From M3007 sp035299505 (GTDB taxonomy: Bacteria; Bacteroidota; Bacteroidia; Chitinophagales; Saprospiraceae), in contig DATGWL010000159.1 of the NCBI GenBank assembly GCA_035299505.1, positions 1-64,000 of the forward strand: a DNA stretch of 64,000 nucleotides, written 5' to 3'. The notes under the pieces were generated by a model, which saw only the letters and a program-made list of their open reading frames with translations, was not told where the DNA came from and did no database searches. Shown here in pieces: positions 1-6,997 of the stretch; the first letter of the stretch is position 1; the number at the start of each line of letters is the position of its first letter. Both the position numbers and the translations under genes were made by a program.

Positions 1-30
1 GCTTTCTATGAATCCCTCAAATCAGCGTAG
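1..30 (+). CDS. 3' end of a GIY-YIG nuclease-like gene (partial)
   Basis: These ten codons read AFYESLKSA and a TAG stop. They are identical to the last codons of the complete GIY-YIG gene at 174-416, and the identity continues for 77 bp (1-77 equals 387-463). The simplest reading is that another copy of the same gene lies just left of the window, so the unit is tandemly repeated. Only the tail is visible, so nothing can be said about whether that copy is intact. Confidence 0.6.
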   Translation, partial: AFYESLKSA

Positions 31-74
31 CTCAGTCGGTTAGCATGCTGCGGGTTCGAGTCCCGTCCGGTCCG
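25..74 (+). pseudogene. tRNA remnant lacking the anticodon arm, copy 1
   Basis: A D-arm-like segment (GTAGCTCAGTCGGTTAG) runs directly into an intact T-arm (stem GCGGG, loop TTCGAGT, stem CCCGT) and a 3' acceptor strand CCGGTCC followed by GCA. No anticodon arm lies between D-arm and T-arm, and the expected 5' acceptor strand GGACCGG is absent; AATCAGC is there instead. It therefore cannot fold as a tRNA. It overlaps the stop codon of the preceding nuclease gene. Confidence 0.75.
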
Positions 75-105
75 CAAGAGGCCCTCATTGCTGAGAGCCT
101 CTTGC
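74..105 (+). terminator. hairpin after tRNA remnant, copy 1
   Basis: Stem GCAAGAGGC (74-82) pairs perfectly with GCCTCTTGC (97-105) around a 14-nt loop, CCTCATTGCTGAGA. The matching hairpin at 460-491 has this loop in exact reverse complement. There is only a weak T tract, so a terminator role is inferred from position. Confidence 0.5.
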
Positions 106-173
106 ATTTTAAGCCGGAAAACGATATCTTTGAAAGATCAAAGTCTGTTTTATCAAATTCCCCACCAAATCAA

Positions 174-416
174 ATGTATTACATCTATATCATCCAAAGC
201 GAATTGGATAGTTCCCTTTACATTGGTTATACCAATGACTTTGAACGCAGATTGAAGGAACACAATGAAGGGTTAAGCAATTATACCAAGCGAAAAAGGC
301 CATGGAAGCTTTTTTACCTTGAGAGTTTCGACTCAAAAAGAGATGCCCTAAAAAGAGAACTATTTTTGAAGCGGCAAAAAAATCGCGCTTTCTATGAATC
401 CCTCAAATCAGCGTAG
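174..416 (+). CDS. GIY-YIG domain nuclease-like small protein
   Basis: An 80-residue protein of the small single-domain GIY-YIG type (UPF0213/YhbQ-like). It begins MYYIYIIQS and carries LYIGYTND, the YIG half of the motif, then an R..EH segment and a Lys/Arg-rich tail. The frame stays open upstream to 45, but that extension translates the tRNA remnant and hairpin, so ATG 174 is taken as the start. The stop TAG (414-416) falls inside the second tRNA remnant. It lies between two copies of a tRNA-remnant/hairpin unit with a 386-bp period. Such small GIY-YIG genes are often multicopy in Bacteroidota. The substrate is unknown; a role in the spread of this unit is inference. Confidence 0.8.
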   Translation: MYYIYIIQSELDSSLYIGYTNDFERRLKEHNEGLSNYTKRKRPWKLFYLESFDSKRDALKRELFLKRQKNRAFYESLKSA

Positions 417-460
417 CTCAGTCGGTTAGCATGCTGCGGGTTCGAGTCCCGTCCGGTCCG
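411..460 (+). pseudogene. tRNA remnant lacking the anticodon arm, copy 2
   Basis: Identical to the remnant at 25-74, including the missing anticodon arm and the mismatched 5' acceptor side. Both copies carry the same deletion, so the duplication followed the deletion, or the deleted form is what is being copied. It overlaps the 3' end of the GIY-YIG gene. Confidence 0.75.
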
Positions 461-491
461 CAAAAGGCTCTCAGCAATGAGGGCCTTTTTT
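460..491 (+). terminator. Rho-independent terminator after the GIY-YIG gene
   Basis: Stem AAAAGGC (462-468) pairs with GCCTTTT (483-489), followed by a T run. The loop TCTCAGCAATGAGG is the exact reverse complement of the loop in the copy at 74-105. It sits between the nuclease gene and the convergent minus-strand gene ending at 500. Confidence 0.7.
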
Positions 492-499
492 GTTTATCC

Positions 500-2776
500 C
501 TACTTCCTCACCCTTACCCCCTCAAACATAAACTCCTCTCCACCATCATATACCACCGGCGACATGCCCTTGGGCCACAGCATGAGCTCGTCTACCAGCA
601 TGGGTTTGTAGCCAAAAGTCCGGATAGTTACTTTTCCGCCCTGCGGGATCCAGAATTTGGCCTCTGAACGCATCCAGCTGTTTTGTACATCGTTAGACAG
701 GCGGGTTTCGAGCTTGATGGGCTCTACCTCACCACCGGAAGCATCGCGTACGCTGAGCATCCAGAACCCCGGGCCACGCAGGCGCGCATCCACGTAGGTC
801 CAGGCCGAAAAGTTCATCACTGTATCTCTCGGAAAACTGTTTACCCATTCCCCAACCGAAGCCTCTCCTTTGGGCACTTCCAGACTACCTTTTCCATAAA
901 AGGCCGGCTGGCCGGATTGATCGTCGAAACCAAGGTGAAAGGTGGGCGCCGGCTGATTGCCGCTCTGGAAAGCTGCCCGGGCTGCCAGCAATGCCGCGTT
1001 GTTGTTGATGTCGGCTACTTTGAGTCGGAACAGGGAGAAATCTTTGCTGGTGGCCACTTTTTCGGAAATGTCCACGATGAACTTTTCCCCACCCTTCAAT
1101 TCCGGCAAAGCATCTGAACCCACCACCAGCAATATGTCTTTCTGATTAGGGAACCTGGATACCAGGGTACGCTCAATGAGCGGATTAGACAACATCTGCA
1201 CGCGCTCGAGGCTGTGATTCAAGCCGATACGCGACAACATGCTGTTCACCATAGGCAGCCCGGTGGCCAGCGATATCCGCACACTGTATATCTGGGTTCG
1301 GTAATTGATCCGCGACAACACCTTATCCGACCAGGAGATCATTTTAGGCACACTCATCATGGCCTGATATTCAGCCGGATTCACGTTGTTTTCCTTCAGT
1401 ATGTTCAGAATCTCTTCCTCATGTTTGCGGTCGAAAAAGTTTTCATTGAACATTTCCCTGAATTTGGGACGGATATACTGGTTGATTTCTGCATTCCACA
1501 GCGAAACCACCGAAATCAGGAATACTGCAGCCATGTAATTCGGCGAAGTAACCCGGAAAAGTCGGTCTATGAACACCGCAGCCGTAATGGTGAGGGCAAA
1601 ATAGGCCGTCCAGCCCAGTCGGCCGGAAGCCTTGAACATGAGCATCCAGCCCATATTTTTTTCCAGCCAGGGCTCCGAAACGGGAAGGATGCTGGTATTG
1701 GCAGCCAGCAGGAACAACAGCAGGGATGCGCCCAGGAGGATGCGGTTTTCCGGCAAAAGCTTCTGCAATGCCGGTTTGTTTTTGCGGAGAAAAATACCCG
1801 CCAACGCGAGCAGGAGCATCACTGCCAAACACAGGGTTGTCACCATACCTACATTCAGCATTGCCTCAAACTCCACCTCCGAAACCATAACGTTATTGCG
1901 CACCAGCCATTGATGCAGTATGGAATCCGGCGGATGAAACAAGCCCTCGAAAGTGGCGTGATAAAAGAAAAAGCCCCATTGCGGGTTCAGACGGTCGTGA
2001 ACGGGGTCAAAAAGCTTGAAATCCAGAAACACCATGCCCAGCGAGAGCAATCCCATGCCCGCAATGATGGCCGGGGTTTTCCAGTTGCTCCGTTTGAACC
2101 CTCCTGCCGCAAACATGACCAGACCCGCCAGTATGAGGAAAAAGTTGATGTTGAACCCAACATATGGATTGTTGAACGTGAAAAACAAAGACACCAGCAA
2201 CATCAGCGCATCACGTTTTTCCAGCACCCCTACCCGGTATTTGCGCACAAACCAAAGCATGGCCAGGGGAATCAAAAAGGGGTACGCCAGCCCGAAGTGT
2301 CCACCCATGCGCCGAATCTGTGGCGACAACAGCACAATCATGGGCGCCAGCAGGATGGCTGTAGCCATGTGTACTTTAAACGCCCTCAGCAATAAAAAAA
2401 CGAAAATAACTGCAGCAAAGAGCAAATACAGGTTGAAGCCATTCACCCAACCTACTGTTTCGTAGGAAAGGTCCGTAACGTGCCTGTGTACCCACTGCAT
2501 GACGTTGGAAAGGGATCCCTGTGCGTCCGTGAGGTAGATGTATTCCCCGTCCGGATACCCCATGGAACGAAGGGTAGAACCATCGTCGTACCGGGTATGG
2601 TAGGCCGGGTTGTAATACAGCATCAGCGCATCTCCTCCAAAGGAGTACATCATGCTGTTGGGTTGGGTAAAATAATCCTTGAAAATGGGTTTAGCCAGGA
2701 AAAACAGCAACAGTGCCGTAGCCAGAGCGCCCAGCCAGAGGTGATATTTCGCAGGAATACGTGAAATGACAGACAC
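500..2776 (-). CDS. large polytopic membrane protein, GT-C/YfhO-like layout
   Basis: A 758-residue inner-membrane protein. A first hydrophobic helix (residues about 13-30) is followed by an extracytoplasmic loop rich in Asp/Tyr. Roughly ten more membrane segments run to about residue 460, and a soluble C-terminal region of some 250-300 residues looks beta-rich. This layout resembles GT-C glycosyltransferases and YfhO-like proteins, which use lipid-linked sugars, but I recognise no diagnostic motif, so the function is a class-level guess. The first codon of the open frame is GTG (2776); no ribosome-binding site decides it. It converges with the GIY-YIG unit, whose terminator lies 9 bp from its stop. 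Confidence 0.75.
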   Translation of the reverse strand: MSVISRIPAKYHLWLGALATALLLFFLAKPIFKDYFTQPNSMMYSFGGDALMLYYNPAYHTRYDDGSTLRSMGYPDGEYIYLTDAQGSLSNVMQWVHRHVTDLSYETVGWVNGFNLYLLFAAVIFVFLLLRAFKVHMATAILLAPMIVLLSPQIRRMGGHFGLAYPFLIPLAMLWFVRKYRVGVLEKRDALMLLVSLFFTFNNPYVGFNINFFLILAGLVMFAAGGFKRSNWKTPAIIAGMGLLSLGMVFLDFKLFDPVHDRLNPQWGFFFYHATFEGLFHPPDSILHQWLVRNNVMVSEVEFEAMLNVGMVTTLCLAVMLLLALAGIFLRKNKPALQKLLPENRILLGASLLLFLLAANTSILPVSEPWLEKNMGWMLMFKASGRLGWTAYFALTITAAVFIDRLFRVTSPNYMAAVFLISVVSLWNAEINQYIRPKFREMFNENFFDRKHEEEILNILKENNVNPAEYQAMMSVPKMISWSDKVLSRINYRTQIYSVRISLATGLPMVNSMLSRIGLNHSLERVQMLSNPLIERTLVSRFPNQKDILLVVGSDALPELKGGEKFIVDISEKVATSKDFSLFRLKVADINNNAALLAARAAFQSGNQPAPTFHLGFDDQSGQPAFYGKGSLEVPKGEASVGEWVNSFPRDTVMNFSAWTYVDARLRGPGFWMLSVRDASGGEVEPIKLETRLSNDVQNSWMRSEAKFWIPQGGKVTIRTFGYKPMLVDELMLWPKGMSPVVYDGGEEFMFEGVRVRK

Positions 2777-2817
2777 GGTAAGTGGGTATAATTTGGGGTA
2801 AAAGTAGGGATTTTTTA

Positions 2818-2872
2818 CTGCGGAGGCGCGGAGGGTTTATTTACCGCGGAGGCGCAGAGGCGCAGAGGGGGT
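2818..2872 (+). repeat. dispersed GC-rich repeat, type CCGCGGAGGCGCAGAGG
   Basis: Two to three imperfect copies of TTACCGCGGAGGCGCAGAGG lie in the gap between two divergent genes. The same family recurs at 3739-3822 (inverted pair), in decayed form near 8352, 13111 and 5480, and as a hairpin at 35537-35597. It has no coding potential. Confidence 0.7.
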
Positions 2873-2929
2873 AATGTGTAAGGCATCAAGAAGGAGGGAA
2901 TGTATGTGCCAGAGTGTGTCTGAAAAGCA

Positions 2930-2958
2930 TTTGAGATAAAAATGAGTTCGTAGATTTG
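2930..2958 (+). promoter_or_regulatory. Bacteroidota-type promoter for the lipoprotein at 2997
   Basis: TTTG at 2930-2933 (-33 box), a 17-bp spacer, then TAGATTTG at 2951-2958, a full match to the TAnnTTTG -7 consensus. The predicted start is near 2965, giving a leader of about 30 nt before ATG 2997. A stretch GTGTGTCTGAAAAGCATT just upstream is also found in the hairpin at 62178. Confidence 0.7.
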
Positions 2959-2996
2959 CATAGCGACGTTACGAACTACTATCCAATAAACACACC

Positions 2997-3638
2997 ATGA
3001 AAGACCTCATTTTTGCACTTTTGACAGTAGGCTTAGTTTTGCTAATGCCTGCTTGTACGCACGATGAATTTACCCGGCCAGACCCTGAACCCACCGATAC
3101 GATTGAGATGCCTGTTGATACGCTAAGTTGTGAAGACACTATCGAAATTTTTTACCCCGGAACGATGGAAAATGGTTATATCAAAGCCTTTAAAACATGT
3201 CGGGAATGGAAGGCTTCCGGAAAAGCTATAATAGCGCAGGTAACAAACCAACACTTCTTTATTAATGGAACCACGTTTTACCCTTATATTTTTGCTCCAG
3301 GCGATACAGCATTTCTTAATGCAGAAGGTATTATCTTCACAGTACCGAAGAAGGTAGGGAAGTATCCGGTTGCAAATACTGTAGGGTTCAAAAATGATAC
3401 CGTTACGGGTGGTTTTGTCTATATGGACGATGATGTTTTCCTTTCAGATTGGAATGTTGATCCTGCCTATACGGACAATGAATTTGAAATCCTAGAGATA
3501 GATAACCTCAATAAACGGGTGAAGGGCAAATTCAATATTCATTTCATCATTGACACCACAGGAGTGGAGTATCAGCTGTACCCCAGCAAATTATACTTTC
3601 ATGAAGGAACATTTGATGTTAAAATTGTAGATGAGTAG
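2997..3638 (+). CDS. secreted lipoprotein of unknown function
   Basis: A 213-residue protein with an N-terminal hydrophobic segment ending in LMPAC, a lipobox placing the lipidated Cys at residue 20. An Asp/Pro/Thr-rich linker (DPEPTDTIEMPVD) follows, then a beta-rich domain with two early Cys (about residues 45 and 64). It is probably anchored at the outer membrane or surface. Its own consensus promoter lies 40 bp upstream, so it appears monocistronic. I do not recognise the family. The codon composition is less GC-rich than its neighbours, compatible with more recent acquisition but not proof of it. Confidence 0.8.
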   Translation: MKDLIFALLTVGLVLLMPACTHDEFTRPDPEPTDTIEMPVDTLSCEDTIEIFYPGTMENGYIKAFKTCREWKASGKAIIAQVTNQHFFINGTTFYPYIFAPGDTAFLNAEGIIFTVPKKVGKYPVANTVGFKNDTVTGGFVYMDDDVFLSDWNVDPAYTDNEFEILEIDNLNKRVKGKFNIHFIIDTTGVEYQLYPSKLYFHEGTFDVKIVDE

Positions 3639-3738
3639 ATCATCCGCAAAACATCGTTGAATCCGTCTTCCTTCCTGGCTTGCAATTTCCGTTAAAAGTG
3701 CTGAATGCTTAACTGTGGAGTGAGGCTCTCAGTTTAAG

Positions 3739-3822
3739 TTACCGCGGAGGTGCGGAGGCGCAGAGGGGCGTTTATTTAATATTTTCAACTATCCTCTCCG
3801 CCCCTCAGCGCCTCTGCGGTAA
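3739..3822. repeat. inverted pair of CCGCGGAGG-type repeats with AT-rich loop
   Basis: Left arm 3739-3770 (TTACCGCGGAGG...GCAGAGGGGCG) and right arm 3793-3822 (CCTCTCCGCCCC...CTGCGGTAA) form a long imperfect hairpin around a 22-nt AT-rich loop. It fills the gap between the convergent lipoprotein and tadA and could act as a bidirectional terminator. Confidence 0.65.
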
Positions 3823-3829
3823 AAACTTA

Positions 3830-4276
3830 CTATCGTTTCCCCTTAAAAAAACTACTTACCAACTGCCCGCATTCTTCCTGCATGATGCCCATTTCCAGTT
3901 TGGTTTTGGGGTGCAGGAGGTCTTTGCCGCCGTGAAGCATGAACCCGCGTTTATCGTCGGAGGCAGCGTACACTACCCGGCCAAGTTGCGCCCAGGCGAG
4001 CGCGCCCGCACACATGACGCAGGGTTCGAGGGTTACATACAGGGTACAATCCTGAAGATATTTGCTGCCCAGATAGCTGCTTGCAGCCGTTACGGCCAGT
4101 ATTTCGGCATGGGCTGTCACATCCGTGAGCATTTCTGTTTGGTTGTGGGCACGGGCAATGATTCTGCCTTCGCAAACAATCACAGCACCCACCGGCACCT
4201 CTCCTTCCTCAAAGGCTTTTTGGGCCTCTGCAAAGGCTTGTTTCATGAAATAATCGTCGGAGTGAACAGACAGCAT
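3830..4276 (-). CDS. tadA: tRNA-specific adenosine deaminase TadA
   Basis: A 148-residue cytosolic zinc deaminase that converts wobble A34 to inosine in tRNA-Arg. The zinc site is clear: HAE at residues 56-58 (His ligand and catalytic Glu) and PCVMC at 85-89 (two Cys ligands). The adjacent substrate loop VPVGAVIV is also present. Length is normal for TadA and for no other CDA-fold enzyme as well. The GNAT gene at 4278 ends one base before this start, so the two, probably with the Skp-like gene upstream, form a minus-strand operon. Confidence 0.93.
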   Translation of the reverse strand: MLSVHSDDYFMKQAFAEAQKAFEEGEVPVGAVIVCEGRIIARAHNQTEMLTDVTAHAEILAVTAASSYLGSKYLQDCTLYVTLEPCVMCAGALAWAQLGRVVYAASDDKRGFMLHGGKDLLHPKTKLEMGIMQEECGQLVSSFFKGKR

Positions 4277-4277
4277 A

Positions 4278-4778
4278 TTATACCCGGTAAATCATTTGAA
4301 AATCATCCATTACATACCCCTCCCCGAACGGCGTATCAATACAAAACTCAATGCGGAAGCCCACTTTGAAGTAAAAATTGACGCTTTTGTAATTCCGCCG
4401 GTTCACTCGCAAACGCAGCGTTTTGAGATCCGGATATCGCGCCAGCATCAACTCAAAAACGATGGTACCCAGGCCGCGTTCGCGGGAATCGAGGTAAAAT
4501 TTGTTCATGAAATACTCCCCAACCCCTGCCCCTAAAGGGGTTGGGGTTATGGCCAAAAAACCCAGTGCCTGGCCGTTTTCTTCCGGGAGCCAGAGCTCCT
4601 GACCTTCTTCGTTCATTTGTCGGCGCAGGGCCGCTTCGGAGTACATCAGCTCCAGCATATAGGCTATCTGGTCATTGCTGATGATCTCCGGGTAGTGCTC
4701 CCACCAGATTTTTTCTGCCAGACGGCGAATTTGCGGAATATCGGCTTCAGTGGCCTTGCGCAGGGAAATGAGCGCCAT
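4278..4778 (-). CDS. GNAT-family N-acetyltransferase with an in-frame repeat insertion
   Basis: A 166-residue GNAT-fold acetyltransferase. An N-terminal RKATEADIPQIRRLAEKIW helix is followed by a central strand GFLAI and the acetyl-CoA loop RERGLGTIVFELML (residues 100-113, motif A). NFYFKVGFR near the C-terminus is motif B. Residues 78-88 (TPTPLGAGVGE) are encoded by a 30-bp palindrome (4517-4546) that looks inserted: homologues should pass straight from the GFLAI strand to EYFMNKFYL. Ten codons keep the frame. The acyl acceptor is unknown. It sits between the Skp-like gene and tadA with gaps of 8 bp and 1 bp. Confidence 0.88.
   Translation of the reverse strand: MALISLRKATEADIPQIRRLAEKIWWEHYPEIISNDQIAYMLELMYSEAALRRQMNEEGQELWLPEENGQALGFLAITPTPLGAGVGEYFMNKFYLDSRERGLGTIVFELMLARYPDLKTLRLRVNRRNYKSVNFYFKVGFRIEFCIDTPFGEGYVMDDFQMIYRV
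4517..4546. repeat. 30-bp palindrome inserted within a GNAT coding sequence
   Basis: CCCCAACCCCT (4517-4527) and AGGGGTTGGGG (4536-4546) are perfect inverted arms around GCCCCTAA. A related sequence (CCCCGGCTCCTGACCCCCGG, then CCCTGAGGGAGGGG) occurs in the non-coding gap near 5438-5475, so this is probably a dispersed palindromic element. The length is a multiple of three. Confidence 0.7.
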
Positions 4779-4786
4779 GTGGATGC

Positions 4787-5374
4787 TTATTTATCCTTGG
4801 CGTTAAGCAGTTCCAGCACCTGTTTGGTGATGTCGAGACTGTCGTTGGCCATCAGGATTTGTCCGCCGCGGGAATACGACAGGATGTAATCGTAACCGAT
4901 CTGCGACGACAGGGTTTTGAGCTTGGCTTCTACGTTGGCGTAGAGGTCGTCGAACGCTTTTTTCTGGTCTTCGCTCAGCGACTTGCTGAGGCGCATCTTT
5001 TCTTCTTCCAGCTTCTGACCGCGCTGCATGAGCGCTGCTTGCTGTTTCTCCGCTTCAGCCTGGGTCATATTGCCTTCCTGGAATTTTTGCTGCAGGGTGG
5101 CCGCATCTTTCATCAAAGCTTCTTCTTTGCCCGCCAGACTTTTTTCAGCATTGGCCAGACGTTGCTCAATAGCCGTTTTTTGTTCTTTCAACCACTCATA
5201 CTTGGCGTCGAGGGTATCAGCATTCACGTAGGCAATGCGCGCACCGCCAGTCTGGCTAGCTGGTGGCAAAATGGCCTGTGGAGCGCTCCCACCTGATTTC
5301 TGCGAATTCAGGTAGTACAAATGACCAACCAGTGCGAAAAGAATGATATTGAGGATGAGTGGCAGATTTTTCAT
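4787..5374 (-). CDS. OmpH/Skp-family periplasmic chaperone
   Basis: A 195-residue protein with an N-terminal signal anchor (residues 5-20, LILNIILFALVGHLYYL). The IAYVNADTL strand typical of OmpH/Skp is followed by a long charged coiled coil (about 60-140) and a C-terminal strand region DYILSYSRGGQILMANDSLDIT. Skp binds unfolded outer-membrane proteins in the periplasm. The spacing to the GNAT gene is 8 bp, so they are probably co-transcribed. The upstream gap is full of short repeats. Family assignment is good; the client proteins are not predictable. Confidence 0.85.
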   Translation of the reverse strand: MKNLPLILNIILFALVGHLYYLNSQKSGGSAPQAILPPASQTGGARIAYVNADTLDAKYEWLKEQKTAIEQRLANAEKSLAGKEEALMKDAATLQQKFQEGNMTQAEAEKQQAALMQRGQKLEEEKMRLSKSLSEDQKKAFDDLYANVEAKLKTLSSQIGYDYILSYSRGGQILMANDSLDITKQVLELLNAKDK

Positions 5375-5659
5375 ATTCGAGTGCCTGAGTATTTGAGTGC
5401 TTGAGTGTTCGAGTGTTCGAGTTGGCGTGCGGCTGAACCCCGGCTCCTGACCCCCGGCCCCTGAGGGAGGGGCTTTGCGACTTAGGCCTTTGTGCCTTTG
5501 CGGTTACGCTTCGTGCCTTTTCACCGGCAAAGGTAGAATTATGCCCAACGTATTTCCGGAATATTTCCCTAAAACCGTCCGTCCACCGTAGGCCATAAGC
5601 CGTCTACCGTCCACCGTAGGCCGTCTACCGTCTACCGTAAGCCGTCCACCGTAAGCCGT
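5375..5659. repeat. mosaic of four dispersed repeat families
   Basis: This 285-bp gap holds, left to right: GAGTGTTCGAGTGTTCGAG units (5380-5421, family also at 48585); a CCCCTGAGGGAGGGG palindrome near 5460; a GGCCTTTGTGCCTTTGCGG unit; and an array of GTCCACCGTAGGCCGTCTAC units (5579-5666, family also at 8999, 31858 and 32963). The last array runs into the end of the TolC-like gene and supplies its stop codon. I see no gene here. Confidence 0.7.
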
Positions 5660-6379
5660 CTACCGTTCCGCATCCGGGTGCTGCACCTGGTCCCAACGGA
5701 TACCTATGATCTCTTCAAGTCGGAAACGGGCAATATCCATTTCGGTTTGGGCGCGGATTCGGGCTTCACGGGCCTGATAATAAGCGGCAGAAGTGGTGGT
5801 GTATTGCTCCAGGGTGGCTTCGTCGCTCTTATATAGTTGCTGTATGAGGATGAAGTTGTTGTTCAAATCCAGCTCTACTGTGCTGCGTTCCTTGAAAATT
5901 TCGCGGGCAAGTTTGAAATTAGCCCAGGCGCTGAGGGCATCGGCGCGGATTTCACGCTTGCGCTGGCGGATGCGTTCTTCAGCGATGGTCATTCTGCGTT
6001 TCCCAATGTTGTTTTTTTCCGGCTGACTTAAAATATTGTATAAGTTCAGGGTCAAGCCAAAATTGTATCGCGGAAAAAACACATTGCCGAAGGTATCGGC
6101 CCCGCGCAGGTTGGTTTCGTTGAGGTTAAAGGAAGCATTCACATCGCGCATCCATTCTTTGCGGATGTTTTTGTTGTCGCTTTTAGCATTGAGCAACTCC
6201 GCCTCGGCAATCCGACCTTCCGGACTATTGAGCCAGGCCAATTGTACCATGTATTCCGCAATATCGCGCGCCTTGGCGTCAACGGGCTGAATAATGGCAT
6301 CGTAATCGGTCAGTTGCGCATTGAGCTGATGGAAAACCAACAGAAGTACGGCGGTGCTAATCCATTTGGGTGGTGTCAT
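5660..6379 (-). CDS. short TolC-like outer-membrane factor (single repeat)
   Basis: A 239-residue protein with a signal peptide (cleavage after QLNA-Q, about residue 21). Long amphipathic helices contain AEAELLNAKSDNKNIRKEW and LSAWANFKLAREIFKERS, then a final AYYQAREARIRAQTEMDIARFRLEEIIG helix. This is the helical-hairpin signature of TolC-type efflux factors. Canonical TolC proteins have two such repeats and 420-500 residues; this one has about one. The stop TAG is formed within the GTAGACGG repeat array, so the tail may be truncated or altered by repeat insertion. No transporter genes are adjacent. Confidence 0.7.
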   Translation of the reverse strand: MTPPKWISTAVLLLVFHQLNAQLTDYDAIIQPVDAKARDIAEYMVQLAWLNSPEGRIAEAELLNAKSDNKNIRKEWMRDVNASFNLNETNLRGADTFGNVFFPRYNFGLTLNLYNILSQPEKNNIGKRRMTIAEERIRQRKREIRADALSAWANFKLAREIFKERSTVELDLNNNFILIQQLYKSDEATLEQYTTTSAAYYQAREARIRAQTEMDIARFRLEEIIGIRWDQVQHPDAER

Positions 6380-6401
6380 AATCGGTTTGGGTGGGTGTTG
6401 A

Positions 6402-6866
6402 TTACATCGGACTCAAACAAAGGCAATCAAAGTTGTAGTCTGATGTCAGATAAATAATTCCAGGCTCGGAATAAGTCTTATTGAAGAATCGGAGCACGGG
6501 GGCTCCATTCAATTGCTGAAGTTCCAATCCACTAATGGCCATTAAAGGTATGCCACAGCTAGATTCTGTATCAAACTGATATGCCCAAAACAAGTTCCCG
6601 TTTGCATCCTTTTTGAATAATACCGGAAGATGCTCTCCCCTTCCCTCGATAAAGCCTATTCGGCCGTTTGGACAATCGGCAAAATGCGCCTTTCGATCCT
6701 TTATTTTCGGCAATGCCACTTTTTTTCCCTCACATGGACCTACAGCCATTCCGCATACACTTCCAAAAACACCTTCGGTAGTAGGAATGAAAAGAAACGT
6801 AAACGCTACCAGTGTTGCCACAAACAGCAGGGTAATGATCAGCCACGATTTGAACCTTGCTTTCAT
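6402..6866 (-). CDS. membrane-anchored hypothetical protein
   Basis: A 154-residue protein with one N-terminal membrane segment (residues 9-27) and a cysteine-containing extracytoplasmic domain. Cys residues lie in SVCGMAVGPCEGKK, ADCPNGRIG, SSCGIP and FDCLCLSPM, enough for several disulfides. I do not recognise the family. It is separated from hisS upstream by the 63-bp palindrome at 6900-6962. Confidence 0.6.
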   Translation of the reverse strand: MKARFKSWLIITLLFVATLVAFTFLFIPTTEGVFGSVCGMAVGPCEGKKVALPKIKDRKAHFADCPNGRIGFIEGRGEHLPVLFKKDANGNLFWAYQFDTESSCGIPLMAISGLELQQLNGAPVLRFFNKTYSEPGIIYLTSDYNFDCLCLSPM

Positions 6867-6899
6867 GGGTTGATATGTTTAATGATCAGTCGGGTTTGC

Positions 6900-6962
6900 G
6901 TTGGCGATTTTGGTACTGACGGGGTGACTGGCAGTCACCCCGTCAGTACCAAAATCGCCAAC
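6900..6962. repeat. perfect 63-bp palindrome, covarying-arm family, copy 1
   Basis: The centre is GGGGTGACTG, a single G, and CAGTCACCCC. The arms outside it, GTTGGCGATTTTGGTACTGAC and its exact complement, are locus-specific. No mismatch occurs in 31 base pairs. It lies 35 bp past the hisS stop and upstream of the next minus-strand gene. The other copies are at 8373-8439 and 54981-55047. It has no T tract, so it is not a standard Rho-independent terminator. Confidence 0.9.
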
Positions 6963-6997
6963 CCCAGCGGAACCAAACCCTCTTCAGCAAAGAAATT

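Noticed and set aside
25..74. functional tRNA gene
   Set aside because: The anticodon arm is missing and the 5' acceptor side does not pair with the 3' side.
45..173. N-terminal extension of the GIY-YIG protein
   Set aside because: It translates the tRNA remnant and hairpin. The conserved domain begins at MYYIYIIQS, where ATG 174 lies.
1214..2395. 393-codon open frame on the plus strand
   Set aside because: It is the antisense shadow of the 758-residue membrane protein. The translation is rich in His, Gln and Arg with no domain, and the minus-strand frame has clear membrane helices.
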